Below, in pieces: positions 43,307-52,083 of a stretch of 64,000 nucleotides of DNA (position 1 is its first letter; each line of letters opens with the position of its first letter). The stretch is taken from the NCBI GenBank assembly GCA_020635565.1, contig JACJZN010000008.1:570254-634253 (forward strand), given 5' to 3'. Origin of the DNA: Flavobacteriales bacterium. GTDB lineage: Bacteria; Bacteroidota; Bacteroidia; Flavobacteriales_D; Parvicellaceae. The notes beneath the pieces are model-generated. The model ran no database searches. It saw only the letters and a list, made by a program, of their open reading frames with translations, and was not told the origin of the DNA. Both the position numbers and the translations under genes were made by a program.

Positions 43307-46162
43307 ATGTCTCAATACACATTCTCACAACGACACATTGGTCCTAGTGCAGCTGAACAAAAAGAAATGTTGTCAACCATTGGTGTGTCATCTATTGATG
43401 AATTAATCGAAAAAACGGTTCCTTCACATATTAGACTGAAAAAAGATCTGGATCTGCCAATGGCATTGTCAGAAGCAGAATATCTTTCTGAATTGGATCA
43501 GGTCGCAAAAAAGAACAAATTATTTCGTTCGTATATCGGTCAGGGATATTATGGTACACTTACACCATCGGTGATTTTGAGAAATGTATTGGAAAATCCG
43601 GGTTGGTATACAGCCTATACACCTTACCAAGCTGAGATTTCTCAAGGAAGATTGGAAGCCTTGTTGAATTTTCAGACAATGGTTTGCGATCTTACCGGAA
43701 TGGAGTTGGCAAATGCTTCCTTATTGGATGAGGGAACTGCTGCTTCAGAAGCGATGCTTATGTTTTACCATTCTCGATCTAGGAATCAAGAAAAGGCTGG
43801 AATAAAGAAATTCTTCGTGGACGAACATTGTTTTGCACAGACGATAGATATTCTAGAGACAAGAGCAGAACCTATGGGAATTGAACTTGTTGTTGGTGAT
43901 TACCAAATGTTTGAACCATCAGAAGAGTACTTTGGGGTTTTACTACAGTATCCGGATGCAAGAGGAGAGGTAAATGATTATACTGATTTTGTTTCTAAAT
44001 GTCATGCAAAAGAGGTTTTTGTAGGGGTTGCTGCAGATATCATGAGTTTGGTTCTATTGAAATCTCCAGGTTCTTGGGGTGCTGATTGTGTAGTAGGAAC
44101 TACACAAAGATTCGGAGTTCCTATGGGATTTGGAGGTCCTCACGCAGCGTACTTTGCTACAAAAGATGATTTCAAAAGACAAATTCCCGGAAGAATAATA
44201 GGAGTGTCTGTGGATAGCAATGAAAATCAAGCGTTGCGAATGGCACTTCAAACTAGAGAGCAGCACATTAAAAGGGCAAATGCTACTTCTAACATTTGTA
44301 CTGCTCAGGCTTTGTTGGCGGTAATGGCATCTATGTATGCTGTATATCACGGACCAAAAGGAATTAGAGCGATAGCTGAAGATATTCATTCAAAGACGGC
44401 AACATTGGCAAATGCGCTACAGGAGCTGGGATATGAACTGAGCAATGAGAAATACTTTGATACTATAACCGTTGAAACAGGATTGGTTGACAAGATCAGA
44501 GAAATTGCAGAGAATAATGAGATCAACTTTGCTTATTTCGAAGGAGCTGTTGGAATCAGTTTGGACGAAACTGTGACTGAAAAAGATTTGATGGATGTGA
44601 TCAATGTATTTGCAGAAGCAAATGGTGAAGCATTCGAATCTGTGAAGTGGATAGAGGGATCATTGAATTCTGATTTGCGTAAGGATGCCATACTTACGAA
44701 TGAAGTATTTAATAAGTATCATTCTGAGACAGAAATGATGCGATACCTTAAGAAGTTAGAAAACAGAGATATTTCGTTAACACATTCTATGATTGCCCTA
44801 GGTTCATGTACGATGAAACTAAATGCGGCAAGCGAATTAATTCCAATAACTTGGCCAGAGTTCGCTAATGTGCATCCTTTTGTTCCTGAAGTTCAGGCAG
44901 TAGGATATTATGATATGATCAATGAATTGGATCAATACTTAAGTGAGATTACTGGATTTGCTAAAGTTTCTTTCCAGCCAAATAGTGGAGCTCAGGGAGA
45001 ATATGCGGGTCTGATGGTGATTCGAGCATATCATCAGAGTAGAGGAGAAGGTCACAGAGATATTTGTTTGATTCCATCTTCAGCGCATGGAACAAATCCT
45101 GCTAGTGCGGTTATGGCGGGAATGAAGGTTGTAGTTGTAAAATGTGATGAGCAAGGTAATATTGATATTGATGATCTTCGAGCAAGAGCAGAGGAGCATA
45201 AGGAGAATTTAAGCTCTTTGATGGTGACATATCCATCCACGCATGGTGTATATGAAGATGGAATTACAGAAATTACATCGATTGTTCATGAAAATGGTGG
45301 CCAGGTATATATGGATGGTGCAAATATGAACGCTCAGGTAGGGTTGACAAATCCAGGAAATATTGGAGCAGATGTTTGTCACTTGAACCTCCACAAAACA
45401 TTCGCTATTCCTCACGGAGGGGGTGGGCCAGGAGTTGGACCAATTGGCGTAGCAGCACATTTAGTTCCATTTTTGCCAGGAAATCCTGTTGTGAAAGTTG
45501 GTGGAGATATGGCTATCAAAGCCGTTAGTTCTGCACCTTTTGGAAGTGCATTAATACTTCTGATCTCTTACGGATATATTAAAATGTTAGGCAAAGAAGG
45601 TGTGAAAGAAGCTACTCAGATGGCTATTCTTAATGCTAATTACATGAAGAAGAGGCTATCTTCGAAGTATGAAGTGCTTTATTCAGGTAAGAATGATACC
45701 GTAGCGCATGAAATGATCATTGACTGTAGAAACTTTAAAAAAGATGCAGGAATTGAGGTAGAAGACATTGCGAAGCGATTGATTGATTACGGATTTCACG
45801 CTCCAACAGTTAGTTTCCCGGTTGCTGGTACATTAATGATCGAGCCAACAGAAAGTGAATCAAAAGCAGAATTGGATCGTTTTTGTGATGCGATGTTAGA
45901 GATATATAATGAGATCGAACGTGTGAAGGAAGGGATATATGATGCTGAGGATAATCCTCTGAAGCATGCTCCTCACACAGCTCAGGTAGTGATCAATGAT
46001 AACTGGTCTCGAAAATATTCAAGAGAAACAGCGGTTTATCCTTTACCTTACCTAAGAGAGAATAAGTTCTGGGTGAGTGTTGGAAGAGTGAACAATGCGT
46101 ATGGAGACAGAAATTTAATATGTACTTGTCCGTCAGTTGAAAGTTATATCTCAGCAGATTAA
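43307..46162 (+). CDS. gcvP: Glycine dehydrogenase (decarboxylating), P-protein
   Basis: PLP enzyme of the glycine cleavage system; decarboxylates glycine and passes the aminomethyl group to the lipoyl H-protein. At 951 residues it is the single-chain form. N-terminal half: RHIGPSAAEQKEML and YIGQGYYGTLTPSVI with YTPYQAEISQGRLEALLNFQTM. C-terminal half: SMIALGSCTMKLN, ANVHPFVPE, SGAQGEYAGLM, SSAHGTNPASA and the PLP-lysine motif HLNLHKTFAIPHGGGGPG with Lys697. The genes for the T-, H- and L-proteins are not in this window. A strong terminator follows. Confidence 0.98.
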   Translation: MSQYTFSQRHIGPSAAEQKEMLSTIGVSSIDELIEKTVPSHIRLKKDLDLPMALSEAEYLSELDQVAKKNKLFRSYIGQGYYGTLTPSVILRNVLENPGWYTAYTPYQAEISQGRLEALLNFQTMVCDLTGMELANASLLDEGTAASEAMLMFYHSRSRNQEKAGIKKFFVDEHCFAQTIDILETRAEPMGIELVVGDYQMFEPSEEYFGVLLQYPDARGEVNDYTDFVSKCHAKEVFVGVAADIMSLVLLKSPGSWGADCVVGTTQRFGVPMGFGGPHAAYFATKDDFKRQIPGRIIGVSVDSNENQALRMALQTREQHIKRANATSNICTAQALLAVMASMYAVYHGPKGIRAIAEDIHSKTATLANALQELGYELSNEKYFDTITVETGLVDKIREIAENNEINFAYFEGAVGISLDETVTEKDLMDVINVFAEANGEAFESVKWIEGSLNSDLRKDAILTNEVFNKYHSETEMMRYLKKLENRDISLTHSMIALGSCTMKLNAASELIPITWPEFANVHPFVPEVQAVGYYDMINELDQYLSEITGFAKVSFQPNSGAQGEYAGLMVIRAYHQSRGEGHRDICLIPSSAHGTNPASAVMAGMKVVVVKCDEQGNIDIDDLRARAEEHKENLSSLMVTYPSTHGVYEDGITEITSIVHENGGQVYMDGANMNAQVGLTNPGNIGADVCHLNLHKTFAIPHGGGGPGVGPIGVAAHLVPFLPGNPVVKVGGDMAIKAVSSAPFGSALILLISYGYIKMLGKEGVKEATQMAILNANYMKKRLSSKYEVLYSGKNDTVAHEMIIDCRNFKKDAGIEVEDIAKRLIDYGFHAPTVSFPVAGTLMIEPTESESKAELDRFCDAMLEIYNEIERVKEGIYDAEDNPLKHAPHTAQVVINDNWSRKYSRETAVYPLPYLRENKFWVSVGRVNNAYGDRNLICTCPSVESYISAD

Positions 46163-46185
46163 GTCGAATAATTAATAGATCAATG

Positions 46186-46217
46186 AAAAGGAGGTTTTGT
46201 CAAAAACCTCCTTTTTT
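46186..46217 (+). terminator. Rho-independent terminator after gcvP
   Basis: A 13-bp perfect stem (AAAAGGAGGTTTT with AAAACCTCCTTTT), 4-base loop, then more T residues, 23 bases after the gcvP stop. Confidence 0.92.
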
Positions 46218-46301
46218 GTTAATTAAATATTAAGTATATAAATTGGATGTTAATTCGATTTTGACGAAATTTGGGGTTCTTAAACCAAAAAACAAATAGA
46301 A

Positions 46302-48173
46302 ATGAGAAAAATTTTACCTGTTTTGGGAGCTGCTTTGATTTCTGGTGTAGCAATTGCACAGTCATCAAACTCTCAATCTGAAGTTAAAGTTTGGTCTATT
46401 GACGCAATGGCTAAAAAGGCTACTAAGAATGTTGCTTCAACTAAACCAAGTTTATTAACACCTAAAGCAAACTATTTTACAGAAGATTTTGAAGGAACAA
46501 CTTTTCCTCCAACAGGATGGGTTGTTTCAAGTGGAACGAATTCTACGATTACAGTGCCTACTGTTCAAGCATGGCATGAAGAAGCAAATGGTAACCCAGG
46601 AAATTGTGCTTCAGTTCTTTACGATAATAGTACTGACGTTCATGATGAATACTTGAAGACTCCAGTAATTGATTTAAGCAATGTTACAAGTTCATCCTTG
46701 AGATTAACTTGGGAATTTAACACGAGTCAATTTTGGCACGTAACTCCAAACGATAATGCTGATATTACATTAGAAGTAAGTTTGGATGGTGGTGCTACAT
46801 TTACGGATACGATTTGGCAGGAAGACGATGCAACTCTATTGGCAAACTCTTTACTAGATATAAATTGGGAGACTTATGTTTGGACAACAGCTTACACTGA
46901 TATCTCCAATTTGATTGGTCAAAATAACGTAGTTTTTGCATGGCACTATTACGGACAGGATGGAGCACGATTTAACATGGACAATGTTTCAATTGATGAT
47001 GTGAATGCAACTGACCTTAGATTGATTCATATGTTTAATACAGATTGGTCAAATGACTATGAGTACTCTATGATTCCTCTTATCGAAACTAGACCATTGG
47101 CTGTTTCTGCTGCAATTATCAACATTGGAGGTACGGATTTAGCAAACGTTGGATTCGATTACGATATTTCTCAAGGAGGAAGTAGTGTTGCTTCTGGTTC
47201 TGCTACTACTACTATTGTAACTCAAGTAGTTGGACAAAAAGATACTATTTATGAGGTTTCTTCATACACTCCATCTGCAGTTGGAACTTTTGATATGACT
47301 TTGACAGCTACTACTACTTCTGGAGCTGATGACGATGCATCGAACAACAGCGGAGCTAGAACAGTTTCTATGACTGACACGGTATGGGCTGTTGACAATG
47401 GAACTATTGAAGGTTCAATTTCGGCTGGAAGTTTTGCTGATGCTTCAACTTACCAATTTGAGGTTGGAAACTTATTCTTAACTGGATCAAGAGGAGGAAC
47501 AATGGCTTCTTCTATTTCGTTTGCGATGGCGGATAGTGCTCAAAATGTTGGAGAAGCTGTTTACGGTATCATCAAAGAATGGGATGGTGTTTCTTGGGTT
47601 GAGATCGCAAGAACTGATGATTACGCATTGACATCTGCTGATATGGGTGCTGTTGTTACGCTATCTATTGTATCGCCTTCTGAAAATATTTTACTTGCTC
47701 CGAACACTGCTTATAGAGTGTTAGCTGGATGCTATGGAGGTTCGGAAGATTTAGATTTCGCTGAAGGTGGAGAAGCTGTTGAAGGTGGTGTATGTATCAA
47801 TATTTGGGATGGTTCTGCTCAAGGAGATTTCATTTTGTCTGGAGCTAGAACTGCACCAATCGTAAGATTGAACGTAGCAGATCTTGCAACTGGAATTGAA
47901 GAGAATACAGCTGATTTCACAGTTGGTCAAAACTATCCAAATCCATTCAAAGGAAGTACTACAATTAATTACACTTTGAATAGTGCTGATGAAGTTATGG
48001 TAGAGATCACAGATATTACAGGAAAAGTTATTGCTGTAATGAATGAAGGAGTTAGAGCTGCTGGAAACCACGTTGTTGAGATCAACAGCAACGGTTTGGC
48101 TGCTGGTACTTACTACTATTCAGTTATTACTTCAAATGGAAAAGTTACTAAAGCAATGACTGTTGCTAAGTAA
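46302..48173 (+). CDS. Secreted T9SS cargo protein with a choice-of-anchor/MAM-like domain
   Basis: A 623-residue extracellular protein. Signal peptide at about 1-20 (GVAIAQ). Residues about 55-230 form a jelly-roll domain of the cleaved-adhesin/choice-of-anchor J type: FTEDFEGTTFPPTGWVVSSG, DEYLKTPVIDLSN and FNMDNVSIDD. A mid-region with Ig-like strands (about 240-355) and another beta domain follow. The last ~85 residues are a type A sorting domain (FTVGQNYPNPFKGSTTINY, VEITDITGKVIAVM, LAAGTYYYSV). The Ala/Thr/Ser-rich composition and uniform codon choice suggest strong expression. No catalytic motif is visible; a surface adhesin or structural role is likely. Confidence 0.88.
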   Translation: MRKILPVLGAALISGVAIAQSSNSQSEVKVWSIDAMAKKATKNVASTKPSLLTPKANYFTEDFEGTTFPPTGWVVSSGTNSTITVPTVQAWHEEANGNPGNCASVLYDNSTDVHDEYLKTPVIDLSNVTSSSLRLTWEFNTSQFWHVTPNDNADITLEVSLDGGATFTDTIWQEDDATLLANSLLDINWETYVWTTAYTDISNLIGQNNVVFAWHYYGQDGARFNMDNVSIDDVNATDLRLIHMFNTDWSNDYEYSMIPLIETRPLAVSAAIINIGGTDLANVGFDYDISQGGSSVASGSATTTIVTQVVGQKDTIYEVSSYTPSAVGTFDMTLTATTTSGADDDASNNSGARTVSMTDTVWAVDNGTIEGSISAGSFADASTYQFEVGNLFLTGSRGGTMASSISFAMADSAQNVGEAVYGIIKEWDGVSWVEIARTDDYALTSADMGAVVTLSIVSPSENILLAPNTAYRVLAGCYGGSEDLDFAEGGEAVEGGVCINIWDGSAQGDFILSGARTAPIVRLNVADLATGIEENTADFTVGQNYPNPFKGSTTINYTLNSADEVMVEITDITGKVIAVMNEGVRAAGNHVVEINSNGLAAGTYYYSVITSNGKVTKAMTVAK

Positions 48174-48193
48174 TTAGATCCGAATTGATTTAT

Positions 48194-48230
48194 AAAACCT
48201 GACCTCCGAAAGGAGAGTCAGGTTTTTTTA
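48194..48230 (+). terminator. Rho-independent terminator with GAAA tetraloop
   Basis: AAAACCTGAC and CTCC pair with GGAG and GTCAGGTTTT around a GAAA loop with one bulged A, then a run of T. Ends the secreted-protein gene at 48173. Confidence 0.92.
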
Positions 48231-48241
48231 TGCAAAATAGT

Positions 48242-48274
48242 AAAAACAAAAAAGGAGCAGTAATGCTCCTTTTT
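48242..48274 (-). terminator. Rho-independent terminator of the RNase G/E gene
   Basis: A 10-bp stem (AAAAAGGAGC with GCTCCTTTTT), 6-base loop, followed on the minus strand by TTGTTTTTA. It lies 25 bases after the minus-strand stop at 48299. Confidence 0.85.
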
Positions 48275-48298
48275 CAATTTGATTTTAAACTCTGAAAT

Positions 48299-49849
48299 TT
48301 AAAGTTCAATTTCTTCATTCTCACCATCTACAAACTTGTAGGTAAGGAATGGAAGAGAGGTAATACCTTTAACAGCGATCCATTTTTTAAATTTCATAAA
48401 CCAGGATCTCTGAATGCTTTTAATGCCTTTCTTGATATAAGCTTCAACAAATGGATGAACCAATAAGGTTATGTTCTTCTGACCAACTTGTTCAACTAAA
48501 TATCTCACATTGTTCTCAATTTCATCAATTAGAAGAATTGAAGCTGTAATTTCTCCGGTACCATTACAAGAAGGACAAACTTCAGCTGTCTTGATTTCTG
48601 TTTCAGGACGAACTCTTTGTCGTGTTAATTCGATTACCCCAAACTTCGTTGGAGGAATAATATTGTGCTTTGCACGGTCGTCACTCATGAACTCTTTAAG
48701 TTTGTCGTATAAGAGTTTGTTGTTGTCACGTTGGTGCATATCAATAAAATCAATAGCAATAATCCCTCCCATATCTCGTAAGCGAAGGATTCTTGCGATC
48801 TCTTCAGCAACTTCAAGATTAGTCTCGATCGCGTTCTGTTCCTGATTTTGTTCCGAAGCTTTACGATTTCCACTATTTACGTCAATTACGTGCATAGCTT
48901 CCGTGTGCTCTATGATCAAGTAAGCACCACTAGGCAACATAACTTTTTTACCAAAGGATGCTTTGATCTGCTTGTTGATTCCAAAATGTTCGAAAATATC
49001 GTTTTTGCCCTTGTAGAGTTTAACGATGTTCTCCTTGGCAGGAGCAATTTTCTGAACGTAAGCTTTGATCTCTTCAAACAGTTTAGGATCATCAACATGG
49101 ATGTTAGAAAAACTTGCAGATAACAGGTCTCTAAGTACAGTAGAAGCTCTGTTTAGTTCCCCCAAAACTCGCTTTGGTGGCTCAGAATTCTTTAGCCCTT
49201 TATAAAGTTTATCCCATTTTTCTACCAAGTTGCGTAGATCCTGATCTAGATCGGCTACTTTCTTATTCTCAGCAACCGTTCTGATAATAACCCCAAAATT
49301 TTGTGGTTTTATACTAGCTATCAATTTCTTTAATCGCTCACGTTCCTCAGGAGATTTGATCTTTTGCGAAACAGAGATCTTGTCCGTAAAAGGAACTAAA
49401 ACAATATACCGTCCAGCAAGTGTCAATTCAGCACTCAATCGAGGTCCTTTGCTCGATATAGGCTCTTTGGCAACCTGAACAGCAATAAGTTGTTTAGAAG
49501 AAAGAAGGTCCTTGATCTTTCCATCCTTATCAATATCTTTTTCAAGACGAAGTTTGGAAATATTTGAACCCTGCTGCTTTCCTTTGATAGTAGCTTGTAT
49601 GTATTTGTTTTGAGACCTAAACTGAGGCCCAAGATCAAGATAGTGAAGGAATGCATCCTTCTCATAACCTACATCTACGAACGCAGCATTCAGACTGGGA
49701 ACGATCTTCCTGATCTTTCCCAGATATATATCACCAACATTGAAACTCGTATCATGCCTGTCTTTATGCAGCTCGATCAGTTTCTTGTCACGTAATAGTG
49801 CAATTGTAACTTCTGTTGATGATGAATTGATAATTAATTCATGGTTCAC
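48299..49849 (-). CDS. rng: Ribonuclease G/E family endoribonuclease
   Basis: Cytoplasmic RNase E/G for rRNA maturation and mRNA decay. It has 516 residues, the short (RNase G-like) form without a scaffold tail. The S1 domain lies near the N-terminus (FNVGDIYLGKIRKIVPSLNAAFVDVGYEKDAFLHY, about 41-75). The catalytic part contains IIEHTEAMHVIDVNSG with the metal-binding Asp and RLRDMGGIIAIDFIDM with the second Asp. The Zn-link CPSCNGTG (about 425-432) holds the dimer. Reads on the minus strand downstream of the mS38-like and HU genes with a 161-base gap. Confidence 0.95.
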   Translation of the reverse strand: MNHELIINSSSTEVTIALLRDKKLIELHKDRHDTSFNVGDIYLGKIRKIVPSLNAAFVDVGYEKDAFLHYLDLGPQFRSQNKYIQATIKGKQQGSNISKLRLEKDIDKDGKIKDLLSSKQLIAVQVAKEPISSKGPRLSAELTLAGRYIVLVPFTDKISVSQKIKSPEERERLKKLIASIKPQNFGVIIRTVAENKKVADLDQDLRNLVEKWDKLYKGLKNSEPPKRVLGELNRASTVLRDLLSASFSNIHVDDPKLFEEIKAYVQKIAPAKENIVKLYKGKNDIFEHFGINKQIKASFGKKVMLPSGAYLIIEHTEAMHVIDVNSGNRKASEQNQEQNAIETNLEVAEEIARILRLRDMGGIIAIDFIDMHQRDNNKLLYDKLKEFMSDDRAKHNIIPPTKFGVIELTRQRVRPETEIKTAEVCPSCNGTGEITASILLIDEIENNVRYLVEQVGQKNITLLVHPFVEAYIKKGIKSIQRSWFMKFKKWIAVKGITSLPFLTYKFVDGENEEIEL

Positions 49850-49990
49850 AGAAGAAGTTTTGGTTAATAAATGTGTTCTTATACAATGAATTTGGTCATT
49901 TTGTAAGGTTTAAACCTATGCCTAAATAACCAAATGTCGTTAAACACGCAAAGGAAACAAAATTGCTTTCATTTCCTTTAGAGTGTACTT

Positions 49991-50007
49991 ACATTGTAAA
50001 ACAATGT
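49991..50007. repeat. Short inverted repeat downstream of the mS38-like gene
   Basis: ACATTGT and ACAATGT separated by AAA, 3 bases beyond the minus-strand stop at 50011. There is no T-run on the minus strand, so it is not a standard terminator; it may be a 3' stem that protects or processes the short mRNA. The rest of the 49850-50010 gap shows nothing clear. Confidence 0.4.
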
Positions 50008-50010
50008 GTT

Positions 50011-50103
50011 TTATTTCTTCTTCTTATGACGATTCTTTCTTAGTCTTTTCTTACGCTTGTGCGTTGCTATCTTATGTCTTTTTCTCTTCTTACCGCTTGG
50101 CAT
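50011..50103 (-). CDS. mS38-like (AURKAIP1/COX24 domain) small ribosomal protein, 30 aa
   Basis: ATG at 50103 and TAA at 50011-50013 give a 30-residue peptide with 19 Lys/Arg residues: MPSGKKRKRHKIATHKRKKR, then LRKNRHKKKK. This is the short basic protein that Bacteroidota annotations describe as an AURKAIP1/COX24 domain protein, related to mitochondrial small-subunit protein mS38. It very likely binds 16S rRNA near the decoding region, as mS38 does. There are no cysteines, so it is not bL36. It lies 43 bases downstream of the HU gene on the same strand and is probably co-transcribed with it. Confidence 0.85.
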   Translation of the reverse strand: MPSGKKRKRHKIATHKRKKRLRKNRHKKKK

Positions 50104-50146
50104 AATTCGAATGTTTTAAAAAGTTAATACTGTAGTTTCTAGTCGC

Positions 50147-50437
50147 TTATTTTACCTTTACTTTAGTCTTGATGTTCTCAACAAAAGTTTTAGAAGGCTT
50201 AAAAGCAGGAATATTGTGTGCAGGGATAATAATAGTAGTGTTTTTTGAAATGTTTCTTCCGGTTTTTTGTGCTCTTTCTCTGATCACGAAAGATCCAAAT
50301 CCTCTAAGGTATACATTGTTTCCTTTCTCCATCGCGCCAATGATCGAATCCATGAACGCCTCGACAGTAGCCATCACCGCCACTTTTTCAATTCCAGTTT
50401 TTTCTGAAATTTCACTTACAATCTCTGCTTTAGTCAT
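50147..50437 (-). CDS. HU-family DNA-binding protein
   Basis: A 96-residue nucleoid-associated protein that bends DNA. It has the N-terminal helices (MTKAEIVSEISEKTGIEKVAV), the conserved GNNVYLRGFGSFVIRERAQKTGRN (about 38-61) with the beta-arm entry, and IIPAHNIPAFKPSKTFVENI, in which the arm-tip proline and the PxFKPxK signature are clear. It is slightly longer than the 90-residue classic HU. A palindrome and a -7 element lie just upstream. Whether it is HU-alpha/beta-like or an IHF relative cannot be decided from sequence. Confidence 0.94.
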   Translation of the reverse strand: MTKAEIVSEISEKTGIEKVAVMATVEAFMDSIIGAMEKGNNVYLRGFGSFVIRERAQKTGRNISKNTTIIIPAHNIPAFKPSKTFVENIKTKVKVK

Positions 50438-50465
50438 CTTAAAATTCTATTTATTAATTAGTTAT

Positions 50466-50482
50466 CACTCTTTTAAAGAGTG
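50466..50482. promoter_or_regulatory. Palindrome at the HU gene transcription start
   Basis: CACTCTT, then a 3-base centre, then AAGAGTG. It sits just inside the predicted start of the HU transcript, between the -7 element and the ATG. Possible operator or a 5' stem-loop. Confidence 0.5.
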
Positions 50483-50486
50483 GGTG

Positions 50487-50494
50487 CAAAGATA
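50487..50494 (-). promoter_or_regulatory. Candidate -7 element for the HU gene
   Basis: The minus strand reads TATCTTTG followed by CACCC, a full match to TAnnTTTG. A -33 TTTG is not evident in the AT-rich sequence upstream. Confidence 0.5.
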
Positions 50495-50561
50495 ATTTTA
50501 TATTTCATATTATGATAATGTGATGTTTTTTTTTTCAAAAAAATGCAAACCTTTGTACCCT

Positions 50562-51587
50562 ATGAACTTAGCTGAATCCTTGTTAAACTGGTATAAAGAG
50601 AATGGTAGAGAGCTTCCTTGGAGAGTGCAGATTTCTCCTTATAAGGTGTGGTTGTCTGAGATTATTATGCAGCAGACAAGAGTCGCTCAAGGTTTGCCTT
50701 ACTTCAATAAATTTTATGATGAACTCCCGACTATAAAAGACTTTGCAAATACTGATCAGGACAAGGTACTTCTCTTATGGCAAGGGTTAGGGTATTATTC
50801 GCGTGCTAGAAACATGCATTTTGCAGCTAAGCAAATTATGAATGAATATAATGGTGAGTTTCCTGATTCTTTATCGGAATTGAAAAAACTAAAAGGAGTA
50901 GGGGATTATACTGCAGCGGCAATCGTATCAATTGCATTTGATCAACCTAAAGCGGTGGTAGATGGTAATGTTTATCGCGTTTTATCTCGAGTTTTTAATG
51001 TGGATATTCCTATAGATTCAGCCCAGGGTAAAAAGTATTTTCAAGAATTAGCTGATGATTTGATTGATCTGAATAATCCGGGAGATTATAATCAAGCGAT
51101 CATGGATTTTGGAGCCATGGTATGTACGCCTAAAAATCCTGATTGCCAGAAGTGTCCTGTCAATAATAATTGTGAAGGGTTTTTGAAGGGTAGGATTGAT
51201 CAGCTCCCAGTAAAATCAAAAAAGGTGAAGATCACTGAGAGGTATTTGGACTTTTTTGAGATTCATTATAAGGACCAGGTGCTTATCCAGCAAAGACAGG
51301 GTAATGACATTTGGAAAGGACTATTTCAATTGCCTCTTGTTGAATTGAACTCTGAAAAAAATAAAGGACTCAGCAATATAGAAAAGCTTGGAATAACTGA
51401 AGTAAGTTCCATTGAGCATAGAGCTGATAAAAAGCATGTTCTTTCACATCAAAGGTTATATGCTTCTTTTTACAAGGTCGTATTGGATGAAAAACCAAAT
51501 TTGGACGAGAGTTTCATATGGGTAGATCGTTCTCGTTTGGATGACTATGCTATGCCTAAATTGATCACTAATTATTTAAGTGATTGA
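50562..51587 (+). CDS. mutY: A/G-specific adenine glycosylase MutY
   Basis: Removes adenine mispaired with 8-oxoguanine. It has 341 residues from ATG 50562 (MNLAESLLNWYKENGRELPWR); the longer frame from 50520 adds a poor, Phe-rich extension. The HhH-GPD domain has the WLSEIIMQQTRV helix (catalytic Glu in SEIIMQQT), the hairpin LKKLKGVGDYTAAAI and the catalytic Asp in VVDGNVYRVLSR. The 4Fe-4S loop CxxxxxxCxxCxxxxxC is present as CTPKNPDCQKCPVNNNC. The C-terminal NUDIX-like domain that reads 8-oxoG is present (IHYKDQVLIQQRQGNDIWKGLFQLP). First gene of mutY-ssb-gldE-gldD. Confidence 0.96.
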   Translation: MNLAESLLNWYKENGRELPWRVQISPYKVWLSEIIMQQTRVAQGLPYFNKFYDELPTIKDFANTDQDKVLLLWQGLGYYSRARNMHFAAKQIMNEYNGEFPDSLSELKKLKGVGDYTAAAIVSIAFDQPKAVVDGNVYRVLSRVFNVDIPIDSAQGKKYFQELADDLIDLNNPGDYNQAIMDFGAMVCTPKNPDCQKCPVNNNCEGFLKGRIDQLPVKSKKVKITERYLDFFEIHYKDQVLIQQRQGNDIWKGLFQLPLVELNSEKNKGLSNIEKLGITEVSSIEHRADKKHVLSHQRLYASFYKVVLDEKPNLDESFIWVDRSRLDDYAMPKLITNYLSD

Positions 51588-51628
51588 ATAAAAATTAATA
51601 CTTTTGAATAAGTAATTAGTGTTATCGC

Positions 51629-52060
51629 ATGGCAAGAAGTGTAAATAAAGTGATTCTCGTTGGAAATTTGGGCAAAGATCCGGAGGTTAGGCACCTTGAA
51701 AATGGTGCTGTTGTAGCTAATTTTTCTTTGGCAACTTCGGAATCTTACAAAGATCGAAATTCAGGAGAGTTGGTCTCAAACACAGATTGGCATAACATTG
51801 TTCTTTGGAGAGGTTTGGCAGAGATCGCTGAGAAATTTCTAAAGAAAGGTGATAAAGTCTATGTTGAAGGTAAACTGAGAAATAGAAGTTATCAAGATCA
51901 GGAAGGTGCTACTAAATATATTACAGAGATCGTAGGGGATAATTTGGTGATGATGGGTAAACCAGAAGGAGGAACGCCTTCAATGGAGAATTCATCCGCC
52001 AGCCCAAAGGTTAATGAATATACAGGAGAAACGGAAGATGATGATGATTTACCTTTCTAA
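51629..52060 (+). CDS. ssb: Single-stranded DNA-binding protein
   Basis: A 143-residue SSB. The OB fold starts ARSVNKVILVGNLGKDPEVR and contains NGAVVANFSLATSESYKD, NTDWHNIVLWRGLAEIAEKFLKKGDKVYVEGKLRNRSYQD. The disordered tail ends in DDDDLPF, the acidic tip that recruits repair and replication partners. It lies between mutY and gldE, an order that is conserved in Flavobacteria as I recall, so it may be transcribed with them. Confidence 0.96.
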   Translation: MARSVNKVILVGNLGKDPEVRHLENGAVVANFSLATSESYKDRNSGELVSNTDWHNIVLWRGLAEIAEKFLKKGDKVYVEGKLRNRSYQDQEGATKYITEIVGDNLVMMGKPEGGTPSMENSSASPKVNEYTGETEDDDDLPF

Positions 52061-52083
52061 TGTTCTAACTAAAAAAGTTTAAT

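Noticed and set aside
50011..50103. Reading the 30-residue basic peptide as ribosomal protein bL36 (rpmJ)
   Set aside because: bL36 has a Cys/His zinc site; this peptide has no cysteine.
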